This document shows, piece by piece, positions 16,651-26,003 of a stretch of 64,000 nt of DNA. How positions within the stretch are numbered: the first letter of the stretch is position 1; the number at the start of each line of letters is the position of its first letter. Location of the stretch: the NCBI GenBank assembly GCA_001603905.1, contig LVAE01000091.1, positions 30,265 through 94,264 of the forward strand, read 5' to 3'. Origin of the DNA: Fibrobacterales bacterium Fibro_02 (lineage in GTDB: Bacteria > Fibrobacterota > Fibrobacteria > Fibrobacterales > Fibrobacteraceae). Under the pieces are notes generated by a model, which worked only from the letters and a program-made list of their open reading frames with translations, searched no databases and was not told the origin of the DNA. The position numbers and the translations under genes were made by a program.

Positions 16651-19600
16651 TTATTCCGCTTCGATAGGCACGAAGGCATTCTTGCTGTCGAATCCTGCAG
16701 GCAGGTCCCAGTCGTCATCCTTGGGCATGGCGGCTGCCTTCGGCTGGGCAGGCTGTGCGGGTTGCGTGGCGGCTGCGTTTTCGGCAGGAGCGCTCGCCGG
16801 AGCGGCGTTCGGGGTAGCCGGTTCCGTTGCGACCGTGTTTTCCACAGCTTGCGGTGCCGCTGTCGTTGCATTTTCGCCCGAGGCTGTCTGCGGTGCGGCT
16901 TCGGTGTTTTCCGATGGTGCTGGCGGTTCTGCCGTGGCGGCCTGTTCTGTCGCGGGCATCGGGAGGCTTACCATGATTCCGTTTTCGGCGGCAGTTTCTG
17001 CGGCTGCGTTCTGCACTTGCGGCGGGGTGAAACCTGGGACGTCGATCCACGGGAGCGGACGTCCTTGGGCCGCATCTGCGCCTGCCATGATGTTTCCGGT
17101 CATCGGGTCCACCGTCAGCTGGCCGCGTTCGTTGGGGAGTACCAGCGGCACTTCGCCTGCGGCGAGCATCGAGATGTCGAGGAAGTCAATCTTTTCGGGG
17201 ATGCCGAGGATTTCGATTTCCTTCTTCGCGAAATCAGCCCACTGCGGAAGGCCACCGCTTGCGCCCGCAATGCGCGTGCGTCCGGATTTCAGCGGTTTGT
17301 TGTCGTCGAAGCCCACGTAGCTTCCGATAGCGACCACGGAATCCGTCGAGATGCCGTTCTTCTCGTTCACGTAAGTGGGGAGCGCGCCCATGAAGGCCAC
17401 GTTACGGTAATCGTTGGTGGTTCCGGTCTTTCCGAGTGCCGGGTAGCGCAGCGTAATGGCGCTGTCCGGGGAAGTCACCGTCATGCTGGTGTACTGGCTT
17501 CGGGCCGTTCCGTTCACGAACACGGAATGTAACATGACCGCCATCTGCGAGGTAATCGTATCGCCGAGCACGACCTTGCTTTCGGTCTTGTTCCTGAAAA
17601 TCACCTTGCCGTCCCGGTTCTTGATTTCCTTGATGAAACAGGGATCGGTCCAGTCGCCGTCCAGGCACTTGAAGACCTTGCCCGTGAGCATCGTCTGGTA
17701 GGCGGTGGAAATCTCGGCGAGCGTGATGTCGTTTACGCCGAGCGGCATGCTGAACACCTTCTGCAGTTTCTGGTGGATGCCGATTTCTTTTGCGAACCGC
17801 GCGTATTCCGCGAACGAAAGTGAACGCCGGAAGTCGGGCCAGTAGCGGATATGTTCGGCATCAAGATAGTCCGCCTCTCCGTCGACCGGTTCGATCATCG
17901 TCGAGAGTCGCTTCATGTCGGCGAGCGTAAAGTGGTCGTACAGCACCACCGAATCGAGCGGCGTGAGCACGGCGGTCGGGTCCAGCTCCTGGGCCTGGCG
18001 TTCACGCAGGATTTCCGCATAGCGCTTGTAGTTGTGGTTGATGAAGGCGATAATCTTCGAATCCTTCTTCGCCTGCTTGATAGCGATATCGTTGAAGGTT
18101 CCGTAGCGCAGGTTCATCACGTCGCGCGCCTTGTCGTCCTTGCCTTCGTTCCTGTAGCGTTCGGCGAGGGCGTCGCGTGCCTTGGTGAATTCGATTTCGC
18201 GCTTGACATCTTCTTTCAGGATCAGCCCGAACTTGTCGCGCAGGCGTTCGAAGTATTTCTTGGTGTCTTCGTCTTCGGTGCGGGCGTAGCCGTTGGCGGC
18301 GGCCACTTCGTTAAATTCTTCGAGCGGAACCTTGTCGAGCAGGTGTTCCAGGAGCCAGATGCTCGCGATATTTTCGGATCGCGTCGTGGCCCAGGCGATG
18401 CTCACGACATCACCCTTGTTCTTGTGGTCGGGACGCGGGAAATAGAACTGGTTCACGAACTGGAAAACGTTGAAGTCGTTCTCGAGCATGTCGAGGTAAT
18501 GCCAGTGGTACTTGAGCGCAAGGGCGTAAAGAATCGGCTTCCAGCTGGAACCGAGCTGTCGCACCGCCTTGAAGCTGCGGTCGAATCCGGTATTGTGGAA
18601 ACCGCCCTGGCTTGCGATCACGTTTCCGTTCTGGATGGCGAAAAGTCCGCCCTGCAGCACGGGTTCCGTTTCAATCTGGCACTGTGCGAATCCGTCTATC
18701 AGTTTGTCGTCCATGACGCTCACCAGCAGGATAGCGCCTTTCTTGAGCTGCGGTGCCAGAATCTTGTTCACGTCACCGCCGGCTTTTTTCGCAAAGTCCT
18801 TGACGGCTGCCTCGGAGACCATTCCCTTGAACTGGCCGAATCCCAGCGTCAGCGACTTGAGGCTTCCCTTTTCGTCGACCGTGATGCTGTCGATGGTGCC
18901 GTACAGGTAGTCGCCCTTGCGAGCCGTCTGGGCGCGGTTCGCGAATTGCGCCTTCGGGAGCACGAAACCGCCCAGTTGCATCTGGAGTCCGCTGATGTTT
19001 GCCTGCAGCGCAGTCTTCGCGGCGTCCTGGCTCCTTGCATCCACGGTCGTCGTAATCGAGAGCTGCGCCTTACGCCAGTCCTCGATTCCTTCGGCCTCGA
19101 ATTTCTTCTGGAAAAATTCTCCGTCTAGCTTTTCCTCGATGCGGTCAAGCATCGTACTGACGCTGAAGCGGAAATTGCCGTGGTTGAATTCGAGCGGTTT
19201 CGCGAGTGCGGCGTCCATGTCCTCTTGCGATATATAGTTTTCCTCGACCATGCGGCCGAGTACATATTCCAGACGTTCCTTGCCGCGGGCAAGAGCCTTC
19301 TCGCGGCGTTCGGCATTACGCTGGATAAACGGGTCGTAGTTGAAGGGGCCCTTCACGGAACCGGCGATAAAGGCGCATTCGGCAAGAGTCAGGTCCTTGA
19401 GGTCCTTGTTGAAAAAATACTGCGCGGCGATGGCGACGCCTTTCCCGGTACCCGAAACGTGGAACTGGTTCAGGTAGAATTCCAGGATTTCTTCCTTGCT
19501 GAAATGGTTTTCCATGCGGAGCGCGTTGATGAGCTCCTTGCCCTTTTCCTTGATGCTCCTTTCTTCGCGTCCGAAAATGTTCTTGACGGTCTGCTGGGTG

Positions 19601-19989
19601 AGCGTGGATCCGCCCTGGCGCATGTGGCCGCTTTTCAGGTTCGAGACCATGGCGCGGGTAAAGCCGTAGATGCTGAAACCGTTGTGGTTCCAGTAGCCGG
19701 CGTCTTCGGCGGCGATCAGGGCGTTCACGATGTTTGCCGGGATGTCGCCGTAGGGCACGTACACGCGGTGGTTTGCATCGAAAAAGGCGCCCAGGAGCTG
19801 TTCTCCGTCGTTATAGTAGACGCGGGTCTCGCCCGAAAGGACTTGCAGGATGGTTGCGCGGTTGAACTGGTTGTCCGGATCCTGGGTCGGCAGGATCTTG
19901 AAGACGACGATATAGGCGGGAATACAGCAAATCAGGCCGACAAGGGCGAATGCGGCCACGATTTTGAGCAATTTTTTAAGGAGATGCAT
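16651..19989 (-). CDS. Class A penicillin-binding protein (peptidoglycan glycosyltransferase/transpeptidase)
   Basis: 1112 residues, longer than typical PBP1A (about 800-850). One N-terminal membrane helix (about 8-31) anchors it in the inner membrane. The GT51 domain shows AAEDAGYWNHNG with Glu95, then GGSTLTQQTVKN and KEEILEFYLNQF. The transpeptidase domain has the SxxK motif at Ser481 (GSSWKP), SEN in TTRSENIAS and KTG at Lys854 (GKTGTTNDY). It polymerises and crosslinks peptidoglycan. The extra length is in the region between the transpeptidase motifs (long helical stretch 545-690) and a ~140-residue C-terminal tail rich in Ala, Pro, Glu and Thr ending the protein. It is monocistronic. 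Confidence 0.93.
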   Translation of the reverse strand: MHLLKKLLKIVAAFALVGLICCIPAYIVVFKILPTQDPDNQFNRATILQVLSGETRVYYNDGEQLLGAFFDANHRVYVPYGDIPANIVNALIAAEDAGYWNHNGFSIYGFTRAMVSNLKSGHMRQGGSTLTQQTVKNIFGREERSIKEKGKELINALRMENHFSKEEILEFYLNQFHVSGTGKGVAIAAQYFFNKDLKDLTLAECAFIAGSVKGPFNYDPFIQRNAERREKALARGKERLEYVLGRMVEENYISQEDMDAALAKPLEFNHGNFRFSVSTMLDRIEEKLDGEFFQKKFEAEGIEDWRKAQLSITTTVDARSQDAAKTALQANISGLQMQLGGFVLPKAQFANRAQTARKGDYLYGTIDSITVDEKGSLKSLTLGFGQFKGMVSEAAVKDFAKKAGGDVNKILAPQLKKGAILLVSVMDDKLIDGFAQCQIETEPVLQGGLFAIQNGNVIASQGGFHNTGFDRSFKAVRQLGSSWKPILYALALKYHWHYLDMLENDFNVFQFVNQFYFPRPDHKNKGDVVSIAWATTRSENIASIWLLEHLLDKVPLEEFNEVAAANGYARTEDEDTKKYFERLRDKFGLILKEDVKREIEFTKARDALAERYRNEGKDDKARDVMNLRYGTFNDIAIKQAKKDSKIIAFINHNYKRYAEILRERQAQELDPTAVLTPLDSVVLYDHFTLADMKRLSTMIEPVDGEADYLDAEHIRYWPDFRRSLSFAEYARFAKEIGIHQKLQKVFSMPLGVNDITLAEISTAYQTMLTGKVFKCLDGDWTDPCFIKEIKNRDGKVIFRNKTESKVVLGDTITSQMAVMLHSVFVNGTARSQYTSMTVTSPDSAITLRYPALGKTGTTNDYRNVAFMGALPTYVNEKNGISTDSVVAIGSYVGFDDNKPLKSGRTRIAGASGGLPQWADFAKKEIEILGIPEKIDFLDISMLAAGEVPLVLPNERGQLTVDPMTGNIMAGADAAQGRPLPWIDVPGFTPPQVQNAAAETAAENGIMVSLPMPATEQAATAEPPAPSENTEAAPQTASGENATTAAPQAVENTVATEPATPNAAPASAPAENAAATQPAQPAQPKAAAMPKDDDWDLPAGFDSKNAFVPIEAE

Positions 19990-20126
19990 ACTAAAAATTT
20001 AGAAATTTTGGTTTTATACTTCGCTAATTGTAAAAAAATGTGCGTTTTTGGGGCGAAATTTAGGGTTTTTGCTTCTTTACCCTTGAAAAATTGCCGAATT
20101 TTATCTAAAATTTGTGTCCCCGAGAT

Positions 20127-20215
20127 GGGAAGATGGCCGAGCTGGCCGAAGGCGCGTCCCTGCTAAGGACGTATAGGACTTAATCCTATCGCGAGTTCGA
20201 ATCTCGCTCTTCCCG
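20127..20215 (+). tRNA. tRNA-Ser (GCU)
   Basis: The acceptor arms GGGAAGA and TCTTCCC pair fully. The anticodon loop CTGCTAA gives anticodon GCU for AGC/AGU codons. The long variable arm (ATAGGA-CTTAA-TCCTAT) is characteristic of class II serine tRNA, and the T loop is GTTCGAATC. The CCA end is not encoded. Confidence 0.96.
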
Positions 20216-20220
20216 CTGCA

Positions 20221-20252
20221 AAGACCCCTAGGAGCAATCCTGGGGGTCTTTT
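20221..20252 (+). terminator. Terminator of tRNA-Ser
   Basis: AAGACCCCTAGGA and TCCTGGGGGTCTT form a long stem (one G-T pair) around GCAA, followed by TTT. Confidence 0.92.
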
Positions 20253-20306
20253 GCTTCGAAAAAATACTTCCCTAAGCTCTAAATTCTACCAAGTAAGTTC
20301 TTTTTT

Positions 20307-20335
20307 TTGCGTTTTTGCTAATTTCAAATTATATA
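20307..20335 (+). promoter_or_regulatory. Probable promoter of the 112-residue coiled-coil protein
   Basis: TTGCGT (20307-20312), a 17-base spacer and TATATA (20330-20335) lie 32 bases upstream of the start codon. Confidence 0.5.
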
Positions 20336-20367
20336 TTATTAGGGAAAATAATCCCAAGGAGTTTAAT

Positions 20368-20706
20368 ATGAAAGCCTCTAGTTTTATTGCTGGTCTTGCC
20401 GTAGGTGCCGCTGCCGCTATTGCTGTTTCCAAGAAAATCAAGGATCTTTGCGCCGACGAAGACGAATCCTGCGAAAGCGACGCCGCCCTCAAGGATGCCG
20501 AAAATACGGTGCAGAGCCTCCGCAATTCCGCCGACAGCCTTTTGAATGACCTCAAGACCCAGACCGAGGCCAAGCAGACATACGCCGCCCAGTGCGAAGA
20601 CCTTAAGGACCAAGTAGCCAAGAAGGACGCCGAAATCGAGAACCTGAAGAACATCTGCGACAAGCAGGCGGGCGAAATTAGCAAGCTTGAAGCCAATCAA
20701 GGCTAA
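20368..20706 (+). CDS. Small membrane-anchored coiled-coil protein, YtxH-like
   Basis: 112 residues from ATG 20368, preceded by AAGGAG. Residues 4-22 form a small-residue-rich hydrophobic segment (SFIAGLAVGAAAAIAVS), followed by KK and a long charged helix (30-110) with heptad-like spacing. This layout resembles YtxH-type envelope stress proteins, but there is no diagnostic motif. It lies 35-68 bases before the lpt operon, depending on the lptC start, and might be co-transcribed with it. Confidence 0.65.
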   Translation: MKASSFIAGLAVGAAAAIAVSKKIKDLCADEDESCESDAALKDAENTVQSLRNSADSLLNDLKTQTEAKQTYAAQCEDLKDQVAKKDAEIENLKNICDKQAGEISKLEANQG

Positions 20707-20751
20707 AAAGGGAAACGACGCCCCGTCGTGCGTTTTCTAAATTGCTTTTCG

Positions 20752-20767
20752 TGGCACGTTTTTTGCA
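20752..20767 (+). promoter_or_regulatory. Sigma-54 (RpoN) promoter consensus before lptC
   Basis: TGGCACG (20752-20758), four T, then TTGCA (20763-20767) match the -24/-12 consensus TGGCACG-N4-TTGCW exactly. The predicted transcription start is near 20778, at the beginning of the operon that itself encodes RpoN. Confidence 0.55.
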
Positions 20768-20774
20768 TAGACGA

Positions 20775-21656
20775 ATGATTGAAGGACTGGTGCTTGCATC
20801 GGTCCTCTTTGTGCTATGCGTCCTGCTTTCGGCCTGCGAGGAAATCGAAGAGGAAAAGCCGTGGGTCCAGGTGGAACGCCCGGAAATGCTCTTTACCGAT
20901 ACCACCCTGATGGACAGCTACGACAAGGGCGTTCTCGCCTGGAAGCTGAAGACCGCCTATCTGGAACGCTGGAGCGACAAGGAGGTCGTTTTCGTGCGTC
21001 CGGTGCTGGTGGATATCTACGATTCGCTCGGCGAACGTACCGCCTTCCTGCGAGCGGATTCCGGACGCATGGACCTGAAGTTCACTTACGTCTATGCTTA
21101 CGGACATGTGTATGCGCTTACTCCCAAGGGCGCCTCGGTGCGTTCCGATTCGCTCATCTGGAACAAGAAGGACAACCTGGTGACGACGCAGAGCTACGTG
21201 CGCGTGGTGAGCGAAGAAGGCGACGTGCTGCAGGGGCAGGGTTTCGTGAGCGACGCCCACATGGACAACTGGCGTATCCTTTCGAACGTGACGGGAATTT
21301 TCCAGGATGCCGCCCGGCGCCTGAAGGACGAGGACAAGAAACAGGCGAAGGAAATCGAGACGCGCGACAGTGCGCAGGCGGCGACACCCGCAAGTACTCC
21401 CGCAAGTTCTGCCTCTGCTGCCCCGACGAAAAATCCGCAGCAAGCTTCGCCACAAAATTCTCAACAGAATACGCAGCAAAACCCGCCGCAGAAACCGCAG
21501 GCGAAGGCTGAACCTGCGAAGCCGGAAAAAGATGCCGGAGCACCGAAGGCGGCGAAGTCCGTCCCGGACTCTGCATCGGCAAAAGCCAGGCCTGATTTGC
21601 CGAAACACCCCGCCAAGAGCGGCGAGCGCCCGAAGGCGAAGGTGATGGTGGACTAG
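20775..21656 (+). CDS. lptC: LPS export protein LptC-like, probable lipoprotein
   Basis: 293 residues from ATG 20775. The N-terminal hydrophobic helix ends in LLSAC followed by EE, a possible lipobox. About 40-170 is the LptC/LptA-like jellyroll strand series, including WKLKTAYLERWSDKEVVFVRPVLVDIYDS and LTPKGASVRSDSLIWNKKDN. LptC hands lipopolysaccharide from LptB2FG to the periplasmic LptA bridge. The C-terminal ~110 residues are low complexity (Pro, Gln, Ala, Lys), unlike usual LptC of ~190 residues. In-frame TTG 20742 and GTG 20751 would add a basic N-terminus (ARFLHRR) and cannot be excluded; no start has a good ribosome site. Order lptC-ostA-lptB supports the call. Confidence 0.8.
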   Translation: MIEGLVLASVLFVLCVLLSACEEIEEEKPWVQVERPEMLFTDTTLMDSYDKGVLAWKLKTAYLERWSDKEVVFVRPVLVDIYDSLGERTAFLRADSGRMDLKFTYVYAYGHVYALTPKGASVRSDSLIWNKKDNLVTTQSYVRVVSEEGDVLQGQGFVSDAHMDNWRILSNVTGIFQDAARRLKDEDKKQAKEIETRDSAQAATPASTPASSASAAPTKNPQQASPQNSQQNTQQNPPQKPQAKAEPAKPEKDAGAPKAAKSVPDSASAKARPDLPKHPAKSGERPKAKVMVD

Positions 21657-21676
21657 TGGGCGCCCCGATCTGTAAT

Positions 21677-23101
21677 ATGCTGCGTAGGCTTTTGCCGCTG
21701 CTGCTTGTCGCGCTCCTCGCGACAAGCGCCGCCGCCCAGTCATCGCCACTGATTATGAGGCACGCCGACAGCCTTGCTGTCGCCCGCAAGCGCGGTACCC
21801 TGCTCTTGCAGGGTCGTGTACACTTTGTACACGACAGCGTGCAGTTCCGCACGCAGCGCGCCTTCTGGAATAAGGATGCCGAGTCGGTGCAGTGCAGCGG
21901 AGGATTCCTCTTTACGCATCCGTCCGGATCCATCGACGCGCACAACGGCTTCTACCAGAAGAAAAAGGGGATTGCGACCGCGTCGGGCGACGTGCATGCG
22001 GGCGATTCCGCAAAAACGTACCTGTTCACGGGCGAGTACCTGGAATACGATCGCGAAAAAGAAATCCTCACGATGCCGCAAAAGCCGATGCTTTACCAGT
22101 ACGAGAAGCTGAAAGACGGAACGGTCGATACGATGACGATTTCGGCGAAGCGCATTGTCTACAACAAGAAGAATTCATTTGCCGAAGCCTATGAAAACGT
22201 GCGCATCGCCAAGAAGGATATGATCATTACGGGCGATACGGGGTATTTCGACCGCCTGAATGACTGGCTTTCGATGACGCATGTGCGTTTGGTCCAGAAC
22301 GACATGGTCGTCACTTGCGATTCGGGCTTCTTTGACCATAAGAACAACTGGTTCTCGCTGAAAGGTAGTCCGACCTGCGACATGAAGAATTACCACCTGA
22401 CGGGTGATTCCATTTTCCTTGAACTCGATTCGACAGGGAAGTCGCTTCGGTCCGCCCTCGTAATCAGGAATGCCCATGGCGTGCAGCAGGAAGAGGCCAA
22501 GAAGAATGCTCCGGGACATGTGACCGAGGCCTTTGGCGATACGTTGTATGCGAAATTCAGCAACGACAAGATTGAACGTCTTTATGTGAACCTGAATGCC
22601 CGCGGATTCTTTTACGAGGATGACCTCAAGGATTACCGCAACCTGATGGATGGCGACCGTCTTGACCTGTATTTCAACCAGGGCAAGATGGATAAGGCGG
22701 TCGTATCGGGCAAGGCGCAGAGTACCTATTTCTACGTGAAGAAGGACCGTTCGGTCGCTGGCAAGAACGAGGCGACGGGCGATACGATCCACATCCTGTT
22801 CGATGCGCAGAAGAACGCGGTCAAGTCGCTACGGCTTCTCGGTGGCGGCAACATGGCGAGCGGCCGCTATATCGATATGGAAAAGACGGAACGCCTCCGC
22901 AAGGAATCGCTGAAGGATTCCCTGGAAAGGGCGAAGGCCGCAAACGATTCGCTTCACAAGTCGACCGCCGCGAACGATTCTGCGCTGGTGCAGACGGCAA
23001 AAAAACGCGGATTTCTTGACAAAATGAAGAAAAAGATCGATAAAAAGAATGCAGAATCGTCGGATTTAGTAAATTCTTCCAGTAGCAGGAAGGAACCATG
23101 A
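21677..23101 (+). CDS. OstA/LptA-like periplasmic LPS transport protein
   Basis: 474 residues. The signal peptide is [20 protein letters not shown]. The body is a long run of OstA-type beta strands ([58 protein letters not shown]), about twice the length of proteobacterial LptA, as seen for OstA-like proteins of Bacteroidetes-related phyla. The C-terminal ~90 residues are charged and helical. It probably extends the LPS bridge across the periplasm. ATG 21677 is chosen over GTG 21656 because it begins the signal peptide. The stop overlaps the lptB start (ATGA). Confidence 0.85.
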   Translation: MLRRLLPLLLVALLATSAAAQSSPLIMRHADSLAVARKRGTLLLQGRVHFVHDSVQFRTQRAFWNKDAESVQCSGGFLFTHPSGSIDAHNGFYQKKKGIATASGDVHAGDSAKTYLFTGEYLEYDREKEILTMPQKPMLYQYEKLKDGTVDTMTISAKRIVYNKKNSFAEAYENVRIAKKDMIITGDTGYFDRLNDWLSMTHVRLVQNDMVVTCDSGFFDHKNNWFSLKGSPTCDMKNYHLTGDSIFLELDSTGKSLRSALVIRNAHGVQQEEAKKNAPGHVTEAFGDTLYAKFSNDKIERLYVNLNARGFFYEDDLKDYRNLMDGDRLDLYFNQGKMDKAVVSGKAQSTYFYVKKDRSVAGKNEATGDTIHILFDAQKNAVKSLRLLGGGNMASGRYIDMEKTERLRKESLKDSLERAKAANDSLHKSTAANDSALVQTAKKRGFLDKMKKKIDKKNAESSDLVNSSSSRKEP

Positions 23102-23835
23102 AAAACTTAGTGAGTACCATTCGCACGGAACACCTGAGAAAGGTCTATGGCGGTCGTCAGGTCGTGAGCGACGTGTCCATCCGCGTGTCGCAGGGTGAAA
23201 TCGTCGGGCTGCTCGGGCCGAACGGTGCGGGCAAGACGACGTCGTTCTATATGATCGTGGGCATGGTTCGTCCAGAATCGGGGCACATCTTCCTCGATGA
23301 CATCGAGATGACGGACAAGCCGATGTACAAGCGTGCGCGCCTCGGTATCGGTTACCTGCCGCAGGAAGCTTCCATCTTCCGCAAGCTTTCCGTCGAGGAT
23401 AACATCATGGCGATTCTCGAGACGCAGGGCATGAAGCGTTCCGAACGCAAGCGCCGTCTCGAGGAACTGCTCGAGGAATTCAAGATTACGCACATCCGCA
23501 AGACCAAGTCCATGAGTTGCTCGGGCGGTGAACGCCGCCGTCTGGAAATTGCGCGCGCCCTCGCGAGCGACCCGTCCTTCCTTTTGCTCGATGAACCTTT
23601 TGCGGGTATCGACCCGATTGCCGTGGCCGACATCCAGTCCATTATCTCGGGCCTCAAGGAACGCGGCATGGGTGTGCTCATTACCGACCACAACGTGCGC
23701 GAGACGCTCTCGATTACCGACCGCGCCTATATCATGTACAAGAGCCAGGTGCTTACGGAAGGGTCCTCGGAATATCTTGCGAACGACCCTGAAGCCCGCC
23801 GCATTTACCTAGGAGACAGCTTCAGCCTAGGTTAA
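23098..23835 (+). CDS. lptB: LPS export ABC transporter ATP-binding protein LptB
   Basis: 245 residues. Walker [14 protein letters not shown]-loop YLPQEASIF (the LptB hallmark [11 protein letters not shown]), signature [14 protein letters not shown], Walker [16 protein letters not shown] and switch DHNVRET are all present. It powers LPS extraction from the inner membrane together with LptF/LptG, which are not in this window. The start codon overlaps the previous stop. The gene order lptC-lptA-lptB-rpoN matches proteobacteria. Confidence 0.95.
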   Translation: MKNLVSTIRTEHLRKVYGGRQVVSDVSIRVSQGEIVGLLGPNGAGKTTSFYMIVGMVRPESGHIFLDDIEMTDKPMYKRARLGIGYLPQEASIFRKLSVEDNIMAILETQGMKRSERKRRLEELLEEFKITHIRKTKSMSCSGGERRRLEIARALASDPSFLLLDEPFAGIDPIAVADIQSIISGLKERGMGVLITDHNVRETLSITDRAYIMYKSQVLTEGSSEYLANDPEARRIYLGDSFSLG

Positions 23836-23873
23836 TTTTTCCATTTTTTAATTCTTCTTTATACTTATCGCCT

Positions 23874-25517
23874 ATGGATTTCGGATTGCAACTTGGAACT
23901 TCTCAACGACTGGAGCAGACGCTCTCGCCGCAGTTACGGCAGTTCGTAACCATTCTGCAGAAAAATTCCCTGGAGCTCGACACGGCGATCAAGGAAGAAC
24001 TGGAAAGCAACCCGCTTCTGGAACTGGACGATTCCGCGCCGATGGACGAACGCGAAGTCCACGACGACGAGCTTCCGGATTCCGGGGCGGAACTCAAGGA
24101 CGACCGTCCCGACGATTTCGACGATTACGATTCCGCGGACTATTCCTCGCTCGAGGACAGCGCCGTGGGCGATAGCCAGCTTTTGGACGGTTCCGGCAGC
24201 GACGATATCAACTACGAGCAGTACCTGAAGGACGGCTCCATGAACGAGGACGCCCCGTTCAAGGATCTGAATGCCCCGTCGAACGATGCGGACGACGAAT
24301 GGGACCGCCCCATCAAGGATTACGGGAAGAGCCTTCAGGACAAGTTGCGCGACCAGTTGCTGCTGTGGTCCGGCACGAAGGAGCAATTGGAACAGCTCTC
24401 CAAGGAAGGCTGCTCCGAAAAGCGTTTCCGCCAGCTAGTGGAATACCTGATCGATTCCCTCGACGAAAACGGTTTTTTGCAGGGAGTGTCCTCGGAGGTG
24501 TCGCTGATCCGCGAATCGCAGGACCCGCTGGTCAACGAAATCGAGACGATGCTCCGCGGCGAGAAGTCCCTCGAAGAGTGTTCGCTCCCCGTGCGCGAGG
24601 CGCTCCACGTGCTGCAGGGCTTTACTCCGCGCGGTATCGGAGCCCGTGACCAGCGCGAATGCTTTATGATCCAGGCTTACGCCATCCCGAATTTTCCGCC
24701 GCTCGGCATCAAGATTCTCGAAAACTGTTACGAGGACCTTCTTTCGTTACGTTATGCGAAAATCGCCAAGGCGCTTGGGGTATCGACCGAGGAGGTGCAA
24801 CAGGCCGTGGCCAGTTTTGCAAGGCTCAATCCGCATCCTGGCTTCCAGCTGTCGAATGCCCGCATCCAGACCGTGGCTGCCGACCTGAAGGTCGTCGAGA
24901 AGCATGGCCGCATGGAAGTGGAATCGGTCCGCTCCTCGATGCAGAAACGCCTCCGCGTCAACCAGACCTACAAGGCGATTCTGGATGACAAGGGTGCCTC
25001 CAAGTCCGACAAGGAATACGTGCGCACGCACCTCTTTAAGGCCGTAGAATTCATCAAGGCGCTTGACAATCGCTACTCGACCATGGAACTTGTGATGCGC
25101 GCGATATTCAAGCGCCAGAAGGATTTCTTCACCAAGGGCCCCGCCTTCCTGAAGCCCATGGTGCAGCAGGACATCGCCGACGATATCAAGCGCGACGTGA
25201 GTACCGTGAACCGTTCCATCAACGGCAAGTATGTGGATACGCCTTACGGAGTCTACGAGCTCAAGCGTTTCTTCACTTCGGGTGTCAAGCAGGATAGTCT
25301 CCCCGGCGCAAGCGGCGAGGAACTTAGCTCGGCGACCATTCTGGACGCCATCAAGAAGCTCGTGGATGCCGAAGACAAGAAAAAGCCCCTTTCTGACCAG
25401 GCCATTTCGGACAAGCTGGCCGAGCAGGGAATCCAGGTGGCGCGCCGTACGGTCGCCAAGTACCGCGAAAAGGAACTGCGGATTCTGCCGGCAAGTCAGC
25501 GAAAAAAGCTGATTTAG
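23874..25517 (+). CDS. rpoN: RNA polymerase sigma-54 factor RpoN
   Basis: 547 residues. Region I (LGTSQRLEQTLSPQLRQFV, LESNPLLEL) is the Gln/Leu-rich activator-interacting segment. Region II is a long acidic stretch (50-150, many Asp). The core-binding and helix-turn-helix regions follow, and the RpoN box ARRTVAKYREKELR lies at ~520. RpoN directs polymerase to -24/-12 promoters and needs an AAA+ activator; none is encoded in the window. A sigma-54 consensus sequence precedes this operon. Confidence 0.96.
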   Translation: MDFGLQLGTSQRLEQTLSPQLRQFVTILQKNSLELDTAIKEELESNPLLELDDSAPMDEREVHDDELPDSGAELKDDRPDDFDDYDSADYSSLEDSAVGDSQLLDGSGSDDINYEQYLKDGSMNEDAPFKDLNAPSNDADDEWDRPIKDYGKSLQDKLRDQLLLWSGTKEQLEQLSKEGCSEKRFRQLVEYLIDSLDENGFLQGVSSEVSLIRESQDPLVNEIETMLRGEKSLEECSLPVREALHVLQGFTPRGIGARDQRECFMIQAYAIPNFPPLGIKILENCYEDLLSLRYAKIAKALGVSTEEVQQAVASFARLNPHPGFQLSNARIQTVAADLKVVEKHGRMEVESVRSSMQKRLRVNQTYKAILDDKGASKSDKEYVRTHLFKAVEFIKALDNRYSTMELVMRAIFKRQKDFFTKGPAFLKPMVQQDIADDIKRDVSTVNRSINGKYVDTPYGVYELKRFFTSGVKQDSLPGASGEELSSATILDAIKKLVDAEDKKKPLSDQAISDKLAEQGIQVARRTVAKYREKELRILPASQRKKLI

Positions 25518-25533
25518 GCTCCTTTTAGGCGGC

Positions 25534-25561
25534 ATTATTCCAACTTGGAATAATTTTTTTG
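25534..25561 (+). terminator. Terminator after rpoN
   Basis: ATTATTCCAA and TTGGAATAAT are perfect inverted repeats around a single C, followed by T7. It separates rpoN from hpf, which has its own promoter region. Confidence 0.8.
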
Positions 25562-25580
25562 AATTTTTTTCAAAAAAACT

Positions 25581-25611
25581 TTGTTTTTGTACAAAAAAAG
25601 ATGTATATACT
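25581..25611 (+). promoter_or_regulatory. Possible promoter of hpf
   Basis: TATACT (25606-25611) is a good -10 hexamer. The T-rich stretch 25581-25590 (TTGTTTTTGT) supplies an imperfectly spaced -35. It lies 62 bases before hpf. Confidence 0.4.
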
Positions 25612-25672
25612 CTAGACGTGGAGCAAAAGTTCCACCAATACAATAAGAACCCTTTCTATGGAGGTTATTAAT

Positions 25673-25990
25673 ATGGATATTCAGTTCTCTGCTCGTCATT
25701 TCAACGCTTCTGCCGGACTTCAGGATCGCATTCAAGAAGAAATGGACAAATTGGCCCGTTTCTACCCGAATATCACCAGTGCCTCCGTTATTCTTGACCA
25801 CGAAGTAGAACATCAGCGTCATTGCGAAATTATCGTGAACATTACTGGCTCCCAGGTGGTTGCTTCCGCAGACGAAGAAAACATGGGCAAGGCCGTCGAC
25901 GTGACGCTCGAACGTATCAAGGTTCAGCTCAAGAAGGCGAACGATAAGCAGAACGATCACCGTGCCCAGCCCGTTTCCGACGTTGTATAA
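25673..25990 (+). CDS. hpf: Ribosome hibernation promoting factor (short HPF/RaiA family)
   Basis: 105 residues, the size of short HPF. Residues MDIQFSARHFNASAGLQDRI and VDVTLERIKVQLKKANDK are typical of the beta-alpha-beta-beta-beta-alpha fold. HPF binds the 30S decoding region and helps form inactive 100S ribosomes during starvation. ATG 25673 is preceded by GGAGG at the right distance; an upstream ATG at 25658 overlaps that site and is rejected. The position after rpoN is conserved in many bacteria. Confidence 0.93.
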   Translation: MDIQFSARHFNASAGLQDRIQEEMDKLARFYPNITSASVILDHEVEHQRHCEIIVNITGSQVVASADEENMGKAVDVTLERIKVQLKKANDKQNDHRAQPVSDVV

Positions 25991-26003
25991 CCGGTAAAGA
26001 ATC

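Noticed and set aside
17851..19128. A long plus-strand frame within the PBP gene
   Set aside because: It opposes intact GT51 and transpeptidase motifs, has no ribosome-binding site and looks compositionally like an antisense shadow.
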